Assembly (NCBI GenBank): GCA_963732335.1
Contig: CAVSZO010000028.1
Coordinates: forward strand, 37,889-101,888
DNA: 64,000 nucleotides
Direction: 5' to 3'
Source of the DNA: Desertimonas sp963732335
GTDB lineage: Bacteria; Actinomycetota; Acidimicrobiia; Acidimicrobiales; Ilumatobacteraceae
Shown here: positions 19,706 through 29,673 of the stretch, piece by piece
Numbering within the stretch: position 1 is the stretch's first letter
Layout of the letters: each line of letters starts with the position of its first letter
Notes under the pieces: model-generated
Told to the model about the DNA's origin: nothing
The model's database searches: none
What the model saw: only the letters and a program-made list of their open reading frames with translations
Program-made: the position numbers and the translations under genes

Positions 19706-20400
19706 GTGGGCGACCTGGGCTTCGACGCCGTCCTGTTCGACGCCGGCGGGGTGCTCGTGCTCCCCGACCCAACGGTGCTCGCCCCGCTGCTCGCTCCCTA
19801 TGGCGGCAGCACCGACCTCGAGCGCCATCGCCGCGCCCACTACGCGGCGATGGCGGTCAAGTCGCATCTCAACCACGGTGAGCACGACTGGGAGGCCTAC
19901 AACGAGACGTACGTCCGTGCTGTTGGGGTCGACGACGACGTCGTCACGCTCGCCGCTCGTGTCCTCGGCGCGTGCCGGATCCCCGAGCTGTGGCGCTGGC
20001 CGATACCCGAGTCGTTGCGCGGCCTGCGCCGGTTGCACGACCGCGGCATCCCCCTCGGGGTCGTATCCAACGCCAGTGGGCAGATCGCCGAGACGCTGCG
20101 CCGGGCCGGAATCTGCCAGATCGGCGACGGCGCCGGGCGTCGACGTGCGCTGCGTGATCGACAGCCACGTCGTCGGCGTTGCCAAGCCGGATCCGGCGAT
20201 CTTCGAGCACGCCGCCCACGAGTTCGGTGGCATCGAACGTTCGCGAATCGTCTACGTCGGCGACTCGGTGACGATCGACGTCGCCGCGGCGACAGCGGCC
20301 GGGCTGCGCCCCGTGCTCCTCGATCCGTACGACGACCACGACGGGGCGCCCTTCGAGCGGATCGGCGAGGTCGGCGACCTGCTCGGAGTTGCGCGCGTAA
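19706..20400 (+). CDS. HAD-superfamily hydrolase (frameshifted)
   Basis: GTG 19706 opens MGDLGFDAVLFDAGGVLVLPD, where the first motif has the nucleophile Asp of DAGG. GVVSNASGQ (motif II Ser) follows near residue 115. At about 20134 one extra base shifts the frame to DVRCVIDSHVVGVAKPDPAIF (motif III Lys) and IVYVGDSVTIDV (motif IV). The shifted frame stays open to 20516, into the lipoprotein gene; a further indel would give the TAA at 20398-20400, which fits better. It is probably a cytosolic phosphatase or phosphoglycolate-phosphatase-like enzyme, substrate unknown. Confidence 0.82.
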
Positions 20401-20423
20401 ATGGGAAACAAAACGCGTGCAAC
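20388..20423. terminator. Hairpin after the HAD gene
   Basis: GTTGCGCGCG pairs with CGCGTGCAAC (9 of 10) around a 16-base A-rich loop that contains the likely HAD stop. It lies just upstream of the lipoprotein gene. Confidence 0.45.
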
Positions 20424-20451
20424 TGTTACAGAGTGGCTAGTGTTCCCGGTC

Positions 20452-20758
20452 ATGAAGAAATTGCTTGCCCTGAGTGCTGTCGCACTGCTCGGTCTCGCCG
20501 CCTGCGGCGACGATGACGACGACGACGGCGGAGACACCACCATTCCCGGAGCCGTCGCCCCCGCCAGTCACCGACGCGGTCGAGGACGCCGAGGCCGACG
20601 TCACCGACGCGGTCGAGGACGCCGAGGCCGACGTCACCGACGCGGTCGAGGACGCCGAAGAGGCTGTCACCGGTACCACCGGGGCTGTCGCCGCGTTCCG
20701 ACGACGGCCGTCGCCACCCGCAGCGCAGCGGGAGGCGGCGGCCGTTGCGCGTCCGTAG
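20452..20758 (+). CDS. Lipoprotein with tandem acidic 11-residue repeats (frameshifted)
   Basis: ATG 20452 gives MKKLLALSAVALLGLAACGD, a lipoprotein signal with the lipobox LAAC followed by an Asp run. After about IPGAVA a one-base shift near 20560 leads into VTDAVEDAEAD repeated three times, then GTTGAVAA. The repeats have a heptad-like spacing of Val and Ala with acidic residues, suggesting an amphipathic helix. The protein is about 100 residues, anchored outside the membrane, with no known function. The arginine-rich last 20 residues may be another frame error. Confidence 0.65.
20567..20665 (+). repeat. Three tandem 33-bp units encoding the lipoprotein repeat
   Basis: Units at 20567-20599, 20600-20632 and 20633-20665. 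Each begins GTCACCGACGCGGTCGAGGA. The first two are identical and the third differs only near its end. Confidence 0.9.
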
Positions 20759-20760
20759 AG

Positions 20761-22368
20761 CTAGGCGACGAGTCGGCGGGCGATGACCTTGAGGCAGAGA
20801 GTCTCGTCGGCGCCCTCGAAGATCGACAGGACTCGAGCGTCGAGGTACAGCCGGCTGACGGCGAACTCTTCGGCGTAGCCCATCCCGCCGTGGATCTGCA
20901 TCGCCTCGCGGGTCACCCACTCGGCGGCCTTGCACACGTACGCCTTGACCATGCTCGCCTCGGTCGCCCCCTGCCCCTTGGCCATCAGCGTGGCCACGTG
21001 GTAGGCGCACTGCCGCGCCGCCTGGATGAGCACCACCATCCGCCCGAGCTTCGCCCGCGGTGAGTTGGTAGTCGACGATCTTCGACCCGAACACAGTGCG
21101 GTTGCGGGCGTAGTCGAGCGACGCGTCGTACGCCGCCTGCATCACGCCGATGGCCCGCGCCGCCGTCTGCAGGCGGCCGTTCTCGAACCCTTCCATCTGG
21201 TAGTAGAAGCCGCGGCCGAGCCCCTCGTCGCCGCCGACCAGGTTCTCCGCCGGCACCCACCAGTCCTCCAGGGCGAGCTCGTAGCTGTGCATGCCGCGGT
21301 AGCCGATCGTGTCGATCGGGCGCCCTTCCATCTTGCCGACGCGCTCGCCGACCGGATCCTGCGTGAACTGGAAGCCGTGCCCGTCGCCGCGTGGCTTGGG
21401 GACGACGAACAGGCTGAGCCCGCGGTGGGCCTTGGAGCGATCGGGGTCGGTGCGGGCGAGCAGCATCAGCACGTCGGCCCGGGCGGCGAACGTGCACCAC
21501 GTCTTGACCCCGTTGATCACATAGCCCGCCTCGCCGTCGGGACCGGGAGCGGGCATCGCGCTCGTCGTGATCGCCGGCGACGTCGCTGCCGAAATCCGGT
21601 TCCGTGACGGCCACCGCCACCATCACCTCGGCTTTGGCGAGCCGTGGCAGCCAGTGCTGCTTCTGCTCCTCGGTGCCGCCCTTGACGAGGGCACGGGTGA
21701 GGATCTCCGGCCGGGTGATCAGCGACCCGCCGATGCCGAGGCTCGCCCTGCTGAGCTCCTCGGTGGCGATGACCATCGCCAGGTACTCGCTGTCGCCGCC
21801 CTCGGAGAAACCGCCGTACTCGGCCGGGACGGAGAGCCCGAAGGCGCCGAGCTCGGCAAGGCCGGTGATGACCTCCTCGGGAACGTCGCCGTTGGTGCGG
21901 TGGACGTGCTCGGCGTGGGGGGCGACGACGTTGGCGGCGAACGACCCGAAACGTGTCCTGGACCATCTCCATGTCGTCATCGAGGTGACGTGGTCCCGGC
22001 GACTCGGCGAGGGTGGCGAGGAATTCCGGGTCGCGGTAGGCGGAGAGCGCTGGGTAGCGACGTCGTCGAGGGCGTGCGCATCGCGGCCCCACAACGCCTC
22101 CCGTCCGATGACGCGGGACAGCAGGTCATGGCCGACATCGGCAGCAAAGGCGCAGGTGATCGCCGCTTCGAGGTCGCCCTTGGCGCCGTAGTCGAGCAGC
22201 ACTCGAGCCGTCGCCGCGCCGGCCGCGGCGTGGGCGAGATCGTAGGCGAGCACCTGGTTGACGTCGGGCCCGCCGGCCGACTGCAGGGCGGCGACGGCTC
22301 CGGCGATCACGCGCGTCGGCGGCGGCGACGAGCTCCGACGCGGCAGCAAGATCAGGGCTTGCGGTCAT
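20761..22368 (-). CDS. Acyl-CoA dehydrogenase family protein (about five frameshifts)
   Basis: Coding pieces follow one another in different frames. ATG 22368 opens MTASPDLAAASELVAA, then ALQSAGGPDVNQVLAYDLAH, then AYRDPEFLATLAESPGP, then FGLSVPAEYGGFSEGG and VAVAVTEPDFGSDVA (FAD/substrate region), then GVKTWCTFAARADVLML and FGSKIVDYQLT, and last AMQIHGGMGYAEEFAVSR to TAG 20761. The whole would be about 535 residues, with an N-terminal helical extension before the dehydrogenase core. Every piece is well conserved with no internal stop, which argues for indel errors. It probably oxidises an acyl-CoA with FAD in the cytosol. Confidence 0.82.
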
Positions 22369-22388
22369 GGACGGCGAATCTACCCACG

Positions 22389-22408
22389 GGTAACGCTCGG
22401 GTAACGCC
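22389..22408 (+). repeat. 20-bp motif GGTAACGCTCGGGTAACGCC, copy 1
   Basis: Identical to 23673-23692. It is an internal near-repeat (GGTAACGC twice) in the gap between the acyl-CoA dehydrogenase and the gene at 22464. It is a candidate binding site or sigma-factor element. Confidence 0.6.
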
Positions 22409-22463
22409 TGTCGCTTCATCGTCAACGCTCCTACCCCCAATACCCCTTACAAGGAGCAGAACA

Positions 22464-23033
22464 ATGGCAACCAAGACAGCAGCCCGCGAAGTCGACCCGA
22501 ACCCGGGCGATCTGGACGACGTCATCGACAACATCCCGGGGCAGACCACCCCCATCCCGGCACGGACAGTCCTCGACGAAATCAAGGACGCCGTGGTGGC
22601 GTATCCGCCGAACTACGTCAAGTTGGCGCTCATCAACATCGAGAAGGATGGCGATATCCGTCAACACCGGGGAGGAAGTCCGATTCAACGTCAGGGTGAC
22701 CAACGACGGCCCGATGACGATGAAGGACGTGCGCTCAAGGCAGTCGCCAAGAACGGGGCCGAGGTCAAGAGCAAGGCGGCGCCGCTCGACGATTCGGGCC
22801 GGAGCGCCCTCGGCTCCACGATCATCGAGACCCTCGGCGGCCATGGCGGCTCGAACGAGGTAGCGCTGTTCATCCTCGAGGCGCCGAATGCCACCAAGCC
22901 CGACGGCACGCTGTTGGTCGAGGTGACGGTCGAGGAGTACAACCTCCTCTGGGACCACATCCTCAACGGTCACAGCGAGCCGACCACGACGCCGAAGGCG
23001 ACGTTCTCGTCGAGCGTGGAACTCGACGATTAG
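22464..23033 (+). CDS. Hypothetical protein with a beta-sandwich-like middle (two compensating frameshifts)
   Basis: ATG 22464 is preceded by AAGGAG at 22451. It starts MATKTAAREVDPNPGDLDDV. At about 22650 the frame moves to VNTGEEVRFNVRVTNDGPMT, then back near 22730 to LKAVAKNGAEVKSKAAPLD. It ends in LWDHILNGHSEP and SSSVELDD. The GEEVRFNVRVTNDG stretch resembles CARDB/immunoglobulin-like beta-sandwich domains that deal with free strands and matrix binding. There is no signal peptide and no recognised family, about 190 residues. A strong hairpin follows the stop, so it is likely a single-gene unit. Confidence 0.7.
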   Translation: MATKTAAREVDPNPGDLDDVIDNIPGQTTPIPARTVLDEIKDAVVAYPPNYVKLALINIEKDGDIRQHRGGSPIQRQGDQRRPDDDEGRALKAVAKNGAEVKSKAAPLDDSGRSALGSTIIETLGGHGGSNEVALFILEAPNATKPDGTLLVEVTVEEYNLLWDHILNGHSEPTTTPKATFSSSVELDD

Positions 23034-23050
23034 CTGACGGCGGACTCGGT

Positions 23051-23094
23051 CATGTCGGATGGACGCGCCCTTCCCGGCGCGTTCATCTGACATG
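23051..23094. terminator. Long hairpin terminator
   Basis: CATGTCGGATGGACGCGCC pairs with GGCGCGTTCATCTGACATG (two mismatched or wobble positions) around CTTCCC, 17 bases after the preceding stop. A related sequence lies at 28724-28767. Confidence 0.75.
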
Positions 23095-23163
23095 ACGGTG
23101 CATCCAGCGGGGGCCTTCTCGGTCGTACCTACCATCGCGGGCGACGGCAACGAGAGGAGACTG

Positions 23164-23639
23164 GTGAGCAGCTTTCCCGCATCATGTCGATGGTGATGCA
23201 TCGTTGTGGCGTGACACGATGATCTGGCCGTACACTGTTACTCGTCCATCGCGAGCTCGCCGACGAGTACATCGCGGTGTCCGATGATGCCGAGACGCTC
23301 GCCGGCGACGATGTCGACGGACCGTTCAGCGCCTATAGCGAGGCCACGATCATCAAGGTCCACGCCGCCGAGATCGCCGACGGCCAGACCTACGCCCAAC
23401 TCGAGCGGGACGACCCACGACACGAGCAGGTGATGACGTCGTCGTTCCTGCGCGCTTCACTGTTCACGCTCGGTGGTCGCCTTCGGTGTGGCCGCCCTCG
23501 TCGTCGCCCTCGGCGTGCTGTTCATCCTCGTCGGCATCGCCATCTTGGCGCTCGACGACGATCGGGCCCGGCGCTGGCGGTCGCCGGTGACGTTCCCGTG
23601 GTCATCGACGAACTGCCACCGCCTGGCGTGGTGACCTGA
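23164..23639 (+). CDS. Small actinobacterial membrane protein (often mislabelled LigA), frameshifted
   Basis: The clear part is AVSDDAETLAGDDVDGPFSAY, then TYAQLERDDPRHEQVMTSSFLRASLF in one frame. After about 23473 it continues in the next frame as a membrane helix, VVAFGVAALVVALGVLFILVG. Homologous proteins have one N-terminal and one C-terminal membrane segment around an extracellular loop. The N-terminal segment here is scrambled by more indels between GTG 23164 and about 23255, where only pieces such as RIMSMVM and TLLLVHRELADEYI are legible. The function is unknown; the LigA label used for this family has no basis. Confidence 0.6.
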
Positions 23640-23672
23640 CCATCGGCCGAGGCGCCGGACCTCCGGTGCCTC

Positions 23673-23692
23673 GGTAACGCTCGGGTAACGCC
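23673..23692 (+). repeat. 20-bp motif GGTAACGCTCGGGTAACGCC, copy 2
   Basis: An exact copy of 22389-22408, 113-132 bases before the likely ATG of the MFS gene at 23805. Its location in a promoter region, like copy 1, suggests a regulatory site. Confidence 0.6.
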
Positions 23693-23804
23693 CGACGTTC
23701 AGCGTGGCGGCTCCCCCCCGAACCGACCGGAGCCGATGGCGATGAACGCCGCCAGCACAACTGCAATCACGACGACCTCCACTGCGCCGGCCGGCGGGCG
23801 AGCG

Positions 23805-25143
23805 ATGATCGCGGTACTCGCCAGACCGGACGTCGGGACGCTCAGCTCGCCCTCGCCGGGGCCCGGGCCGTCGACTTGGCCCAACTCGTCGTCGTGTCGG
23901 CGTTCCTGTTCAATCGCGGCGGAACGGCGCACGTGGCGGCCTACGGGGTCGTGCGGACGATCGTCCCCGCTGTGGGTGTGCCGGTGGTCACCGCCCTCGG
24001 CTTCCGGCTCGGGCACGGCGCGTTGCTCCGCATCCTCGCGGTGGTCGCTGCCGTCGGGTCTGTGGCGATGGCGGCGGTCGTCGCCTCCGGCGGCTCGACA
24101 CTCGGTGTGTTGGCGTGCGCCGCGGTCGTCGCCGTGGGGTTGAACTGCTTCCGTCCCATCGTCAGCGCGCTGATGCCGGCGTTGGTTCGCTCACCGAGCG
24201 AACTGTTGGCAGCCAACGCGGCCACCGGATTCCTCGACGGCGCCAGCTCCTTCGTCGGTCCCGTGCTCGGCAGCCTCGTGGCCGCTGTCCTGGGTGTCCC
24301 GGTGCTGCTCGTCGGGACGGGTGTCGGGATGCTCGCCGTCGGTGCGATCTCACGACGGCTGCCGACCGTGACGGCGGCGTGGGGTCCGCAGCGGCGATCG
24401 GCACAGCCCGGTCGGGCGAGTACGTGGCCGGTGCCCGCCAGCTCGCCGCCAACCGTGCCGGTCGTCTCGTCACAGCGCTCGGCACAACGCAGACGTTCGT
24501 CCGCGGGGCCACGAGCGTCATCGTCGTCTTGTTCGCGATCGAGGTGCTGCGCACCGGCGACGCAGGGGTCGGCCTGCTGTGGGGGCGATCGGCGTCGGCG
24601 GTCTCGTGGGCCTCCCCTCGCCATGATCGTCGTCGATCGCCAGCGGCGTCCACCGGTCGCTGGTGACAGGCCTCGTCGCGTGGGGTCTGCCGCTCGCGGT
24701 GTGCGCCATCGTGCCGGTGCCGGCCGTCGCCCTTGTCCTGTTCGGGATCGTCGGCATCGGCAACGGTATCGTCGACATCGGCTACTACGCGGTGTTGCAA
24801 CGAACGTTCGACGACCGCGTCCTGACGAGGGTGCTCGGAGTCGTCGAGGCGATGTTCCAGGCAGGCGTCGCCGCCGGTGCCTCGCCGGCGCCTTCCTGCT
24901 CGACCGCTTCGGCCCCCGCACCGCTTCCTCGCCGTCGGGCTCGTGCTCCCGGGTCTGGCCATCGTCGCGACGACACGTCTCGGGTCGTTCGATCGCGACC
25001 TCGGCCGGCGTGACGACGAGATCGCTCGCATCGCGGGCAATCCGGCTTCGCCGACTTGTCGATGTCCGACCTCGACCGAATCGTTGAGCGGACTCCCAAG
25101 TTGTACCGTCAGCGGAATGACTCGAACTCGGTCGTCCGGCTGA
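23805..25143 (+). CDS. MFS transporter (several frameshifts)
   Basis: ATG 23805 gives MIAVLARPDV, then after a shift AQLALAGARAVDLAQLVVVSAFLFNRGG, long hydrophobic segments (VVTALGFRLG, FRPIVSALMPALVRSPSELLAAN, DGASSFVGPVLGSLVA), a second frame with GRLVTALGTTQTFVRGATSV, a third with LVLFGIVGIGNGIVDIGYYAVLQRTF, and a fourth with RFLAVGLVLPGLAIVATTRLG. At least four shifts occur. ANAATGFLDGASSFVGP and NGIVDIGYYAVLQR are typical of MFS members sometimes carrying cyclic-nucleotide domains. The end is uncertain, either 25143 or a TGA at 25218 with ADLSMSDLDRIVERT as the tail. Confidence 0.7.
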
Positions 25144-25207
25144 CGAAAACGCCGGGTCGCGACGCTTGGTCAGAACGAACACGCGGCGATTCGCACGTTC
25201 GTCTGCC

Positions 25208-25869
25208 TCAAACCACCTGACCGCGCAGAACCCTTGGCGGGCCGGGGCCGGACGGATCCAGCGGGCCACCTGTTCCGAGCAGTTCGGGTGCAGCATTCGT
25301 TGACCCAGCGCTGATGTTGCTCGGGTGTCCAGAGCGAGCTCGACGGTGAGCAGGTAGTACAGCTCGGGGCTGGTGAGGGCGCAATAGCGCTAGCCCTGCT
25401 TCGACGGCCGACAGGCCCGGTCGGAGCGTCTCGCCGAGCTGGCGACGGATGCGCTCCGTCTGGTTGGTGAGCCGTTCGGTCAGCAGTCGCCGGCAGAAGT
25501 TCCACCGCGAAGGCTTCATTGTCGGAGGCACCGCGGATGATGGCGTGGATCGGGCGAGTGCGGGCCAGGATCCGGCAGCTGTACTCGACCATCTTGTCCA
25601 GCCGCTCGGAGGCGGTGGGCAATCGAGCGACGATGTCCCACCACTTGTCGTCGTCGGCGACGGAATCGTGAGGTCCGGTGATGTCCATGACTCCTTCGAG
25701 GAGGCGCGCTTGCCGCCGAGCAGAGGTAGATGGTCTCAGGAGACACTCCGGCGTCCTCGGCGACCGCGGCGACCGTCGTCCCGGCATAGCCGTGGGCGAC
25801 GAAGAGACGTCGGGCAGACTCGAGAATTCGGCGCCGGGTCTGTTGGGCCTGATCGGCACGCAGGGGCAA
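25208..25869 (-). CDS. TetR-family regulator (frameshifted)
   Basis: The HTH is RRRILESARRLFVAHGYAG then VAAVAEDAGVSPETIYL. Two small indels break it inside the recognition helix, after which GVMDITGPHDSVADDDKWWD and YSCRILARTRPIHAIIRG continue in a second frame, and LLTERLTNQTERIRRQLGE in a third. The TTG at 25869 is the first plausible start downstream of the divergent promoter. It is back to back with an alpha/beta hydrolase, the usual layout of a TetR repressor and its target. Intact length would be about 215 residues. Confidence 0.72.
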
Positions 25870-25980
25870 GTTGTGGGCGCGCCGCGGCGTCTTCTTCTTG
25901 ACTTTGTGAAGCGATTCCGTTACAGTATCACCAAATTCACTTAAGTACGCTCTGAAGCGAATAGTGGAGGAACGTGCGCG

Positions 25981-26799
25981 ATGGATCGTTTCGACGTTGA
26001 TGACGTGCGAGCTCACCTACGAGGTGGTCGGACGGCGGCGAACGGGTCGTGCTCCTGCATGCCAGCGCGTTCGTGTCCTGGTCCGGGCCGCTCGTCGAGC
26101 AGCTAGTGGACGATCTCGACGTTGCGGTACCGGCGCCGCCTCCTGCCGTCCGACGGAGACGGGTACCGCCCTCTCACCGTTGCCGAGGACACGGCCTTCT
26201 GCGCACGTCTGATGGATCACCTCGGCTGGCCACCGCGCACGTCGTCGGTCACTGCTACGGCGCCCTGATCGCCCTCCAACTGGCGATCGACACACCCGAG
26301 CGGGTTCGGTCGGTTGCGCTGCTCGAGCCGGCCGCCCGGGGAATCTCCAGCTCAGAACAGATCGTTGCGGCCCTGCAGCCGGTTCTTGCCGCCTACAAGT
26401 TCGGTGACACGGCGGCGAGAAGTCGACCTGTTCCTCCACCACGTCTGCGGCGACGGCTACCACGGCGTGGTGGAGCGGGTGCTCCAGGCGCCTTCGACGA
26501 GGCACTCGGCGAGGCGAATCTGTTCTTCCAGGCAGAGATGCCTGCCGTGCAACAGTTCAGCTTCGGGCCCAACGACGCCGAGCGGGTCACCCAGCCGGTG
26601 CTCAACGTTCTGCGGAGCAGACAGCGTCCCACGCTTCGTGGAAGGAAGCGAGCTGGTGCAGTCGTGGTTCCCCCAAGCGGAGCGACTGACAGTGCCCCAA
26701 CGCGGGACACCTCCTCATGGTCCAGAATCCGACCGCAGTTGCCCACGGGCTGATCGACTTCTTCGCCCGCCATCCGATTGCCGTCGCCGACATTCGTGA
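25981..26799 (+). CDS. Alpha/beta hydrolase with Cys at the nucleophile position (frameshifted)
   Basis: ATG 25981 is preceded by GGAGG. Pieces in different frames read ELTYEVVG, VLLHASAFVSWSGPLVEQL (oxyanion region), AHVVGHCYGALIALQLA, VRSVALLEPAARGISSSEQ, NLFFQAEMPAVQQFSFGP, and in the end AVAHGLIDFFARHPI. The nucleophile elbow is GHCYG, not GHSxG, so Cys would be the nucleophile, as in dienelactone-hydrolase-like enzymes. The TetR neighbour suggests induction by an organic substrate. At least five indels interrupt it. The substrate is unknown. Confidence 0.72.
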
Positions 26800-26816
26800 C
26801 CTGGGTTTTGGTGCGG

Positions 26817-27543
26817 TCAGCCGGCGTACTTGCGCAGTCCGTCCACATCGCAGACCGTGATCCGGCGCCGAGCGTGGTGATCAGCCCGCGGGAACGCAAC
26901 GAGGTGAGGGCGCGGACGACGGATTCCCGGGATGCCGCGGCGAGACCGGCGAGTTCGTGTTGGGTCAGCGGGAGATCGACGTCGACCTCGTTGTCGTCGC
27001 CCATATCTCGCCGGCTCACCTGTTCGAGCAGGAGCCGGGCGACGCGATGAGTAGCGTCGAGCGCCACAACGTCCGCTCGGCGTCGGTCGGAGTGGCGGAG
27101 GCGGCGGACGTACGTGCCGAGCAGCACCATCGCCGTCCGCGGGTGTGACTCGAGAAACGCCGGAACTCCACACCACGGAGCACCCGACACTCGACGTCCT
27201 CGAGCGCCACGTTGTCAGCGGTGCGCGGCCCCTCGTCCTCGTCGATCGACTCGAACTCGCCGAGCAGCTCGCCGGGACCGAGGACGCACAGCACGCTCTG
27301 GTGCCCATCGGTCGCGGTGACGCTGACCTTGACGCGCCCGCTGAGCAAGACGTACACCGAGTCGCCCTCGTCACCTTCGTGGATGATCGTCGCCCCGGCC
27401 GCGTACCTCCGGGCAAACCCGAGGGCGAGCAGGTCGGCCCGATCGTTCGGCTCGAGCCGGTTGAGCAAGCAGCCCGGCGGCAGCGATGGTCTTCCCTCGA
27501 TGGACCCAACGGTAGAGCGACGCCGATGAGCCAAATAGCGCAT
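26817..27543 (-). CDS. Crp/Fnr-family regulator (two frameshifts)
   Basis: ATG 27543 starts MRYLAHRRRSTVGSIEG, followed by a cyclic-nucleotide-type beta-roll (GFARRYAAGATIIHEGDEGDS, SVYVLLSGRVKVSV, LGPGELLGEFESID). After a shift near 27160 come FLESHPRTAMVLLGTYVRRL (dimer helix) and the HTH LTQHELAGLAAASRESVVRALTSL. A last shift near 26880 restores RITVCDVDGLRKYAG. The residues GEFESID differ from the E. coli CRP cAMP contact GELGLFE, so ligand identity is unknown. Intact length would be about 241 residues. Confidence 0.8.
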
Positions 27544-27668
27544 TTTCAGTGCGTCACCCGCCGTAGCGGGTTGGAGGACCTCGATGTTGAGTGCGAGTTG
27601 GGATTCACGATCGCGTCGGCATCGCAACTGATCAGATGTCCGCTGACCGCGTTCTGAAGGAGGGCACG

Positions 27669-28486
27669 ATGGACAAAGCCGGCGGGATCGAAGCCACGAC
27701 GTTCGACCTTCGGGCGGCCGATGGGACATCGATCGCCTATGGGTCGACGGCGCCGGGCCGCCTTGGTCATGGTCCACGGTTCGATCGCCGACCACACCAC
27801 GTTCGAGCCGTTCGTCGCCGTGCTCCGGAAGAAGTACACGACGTTCGCGATCGATCGCCGCGGCTTCGGTGGCAGCGGCGACGCACCTGGTTACGTCATC
27901 GAACAGGACTTCGAGGACGTCGCCACCGTCGTCGACGCCGTCGCCGCCCGCACGGGTGGGCCGGTCAACGTGTTCGGCCACTCCTATGGTGCCAACTGCG
28001 CAATCGGCGGCGCCGCCCTCACCGGCAACATTCATCACCTCGTGCTCTACGAGCCGAGCTTCGGACTGCCCTACCCGGCAGGCTCGATCGAGGGCATCGA
28101 GGCGGCCCTCGCGAGGGGCGACAACGACGCGGCCATCGTCGCCGTGCTCACCGAGATCCTGAAGATGACGGACGAGGAGATCGACCAGATGCCGCGCAAG
28201 CCCGTTGTGGCCGGTGCGCCTCGCTGCCGCACCGACGATCCCGCGGGAAAGCCGAGTCGAGGAGGAGTGGGTCGTACGAGACCAGGTCAGTTCGACGCGA
28301 TCACGCCGCCGACACTGATGCTGGCCGGCTCCGAGAGCACGGCTTCGATCGCCGAGGTCACCGACGCGTGGGGCCGCAGCGATTCCCGATGTCCGGATCG
28401 ACGTCCTCGAAGGTCACGGCCACTTCGCCCACAAGGCCGACCCGGCGATGGTCACGGCGGTCATCAAGGAGATCGTCGCCACGTGA
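27669..28486 (+). CDS. Alpha/beta hydrolase (Ser nucleophile; frameshifted)
   Basis: ATG 27669 starts MDKAGGIEATTFDLRAADG. A shift near 27757 leads to ALVMVHGSIADHTTFEP (HG oxyanion motif), AIDRRGFGGSGDA, VFGHSYGANCAIGG (nucleophile Ser) and LMLAGSESTASIAEV (acid region). Two more shifts near 28240 and 28380 lead to VLEGHGHFAHKADP with the catalytic His, ending EIVAT with TGA 28486. It is a monomeric cytosolic esterase or C-C hydrolase type; the substrate is unknown. It is divergent from the Crp-like regulator, with which it may form a regulatory pair. Confidence 0.78.
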
Positions 28487-28755
28487 CCCAGCTATTGCGC
28501 TCGTCGATCGCTTTCAGCGTTGGCGGCGCGTTCCATGAAGCCGTCGAACGGCTCTCCCACCGCCCACTCGTTGACGCCTCTCGTACTGCGCCCTCCACAC
28601 TTCTCTCTCTAGGTCTCATTCCGTCTCTCTCTCGCTGTCCGCTCCCATACTCCCTGACCACCTCGCACCCAGTCGCCCTCTCGTCCTCATGCTCGTCCCC
28701 CTGAGCCTCCGCGCCCGTTGGCTCATGTCGGATCAACGCGCCGCGGCGGGCACAT
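28487..28755. other. Intergenic region, pyrimidine-rich, no gene seen
   Basis: A long C/T-rich stretch (for example CTTCTCTCTCTAGGTCTC near 28598-28615 and CTCTCTCTCGCTGTCC after it) with no convincing ORF. Its end contains part of the hairpin at 28724-28767. Confidence 0.5.
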
Positions 28756-28767
28756 TCATGTGACGTG
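28724..28767. terminator. Imperfect hairpin related to the one at 23051-23094
   Basis: CATGTCGGATCAACGCGCC is followed by an imperfect complement ending CATTCATGTGACGTG. It shares CATGTCGGAT and ACGCGCC with the hairpin at 23051. It lies at the end of the hydrolase array and may terminate transcription. Confidence 0.5.
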
Positions 28768-29673
28768 AGTGACCTCTGTGGAATCACTGCGGCGACGCGG
28801 CGGATGAAGCGGTCGATCTCGAGGTTGACCTTCACCGGGTCGCGGGCGTGGGGGAGATGGCCGGCACCTTCGAGCACGAGCAGCTCGCCGCCGGTCAGCT
28901 CGGCGACGCGCCGGCTGCGGGCCGGCGGTTGGCACATGTCCCGGTCGCCGTTGATCACCAGCACCGGACAGCGAACGCGACGACAGAGGGCGTCCGCGGA
29001 GTCCGGGTCGAATCTCGCCGATGGAGCTCGTCGGAGGGGAGCACCTTGTCCACTCGCCGAGCATCACCTCGGCGGTAGTGCCGCAGCCCACTCGACAGCG
29101 TCCTCGTGCTGCTTCGTCGAGTGCGGCTCGGGAAGCAGCTCGTCGAAGAAGAACTCGGCGTAGCCGTCCCAATCGCGCAGCCAGTAGTGGCGGTTCTCCA
29201 TCTCCCATCCGTCGTCGTGGTCCAGGGCGTTGTCGAATCCCCCCGGGCCGACGGTGAGGGTGCTGCGGGGTCAGCCGATGCCGGGGTTGATCGCCACGAC
29301 GCCAGCAACCCGATCAGGGTGCTCGGCGGCGAGCATCACGGAGAGCCCGGCGCCCTGCACACGCCCGTGGCGACCGCCTCGTCCCACGCCGGCGGCATCG
29401 AGCGCCGCGATGGCAAAGTCGGAGTAATTCGTCGTCAGCGAGGGCGCTCGGATCGGTGGTGCGAGCGCTGCGGCCGTTGCCGGGTGGGTCGAACGTGAGG
29501 ACGGCGTGGCGCCGGGCGAACCAGGGCACCTGCGCCTTCCACATCCGCGACTCGACGATCGCGTCCCCGCCGAAGAACAGGATCGCCGGGTCGCCGTCGC
29601 CGAAGCGCTCCCACCAGACCCGCACGGCGCCGCGCTCGACGAACCCGCTGGCGTCCGGTTCCCGAGCCCTCAT
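28756..29673 (-). CDS. Tandem alpha/beta hydrolase domain H1 (frameshifted)
   Basis: Opens at ATG 29673 with MRAREPDASGFVER, then VWWERFGDGDPAILFFGG, SRMWKAQVPWFARRHAVLTF and FDPPGNGRSARTTDPSALADD. Other frames give YSDFAIAALDAAG, the elbow region ATGVCRAPGLS, VMLAAEHPDRVAGVVAINPG, FFFDELLPEPHSTKQ, and then VINGDRDMC (acid) and LLVLEGAGHLPHARDP (His). Cys sits where Ser is normal. The frame is continuous with H2 upstream, with no stop between them as sequenced. TGA 28756-28758 is the likely end. Substrate unknown. Confidence 0.7.

Noticed and set aside
20567..20665. CRISPR-like array
   Set aside because: Units are contiguous with no spacers and encode a protein repeat.
23164..23639. Aromatic ring-opening dioxygenase (LigA)
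   Set aside because: That name is used for similar small membrane proteins but no LigA motif or metal ligand is present.
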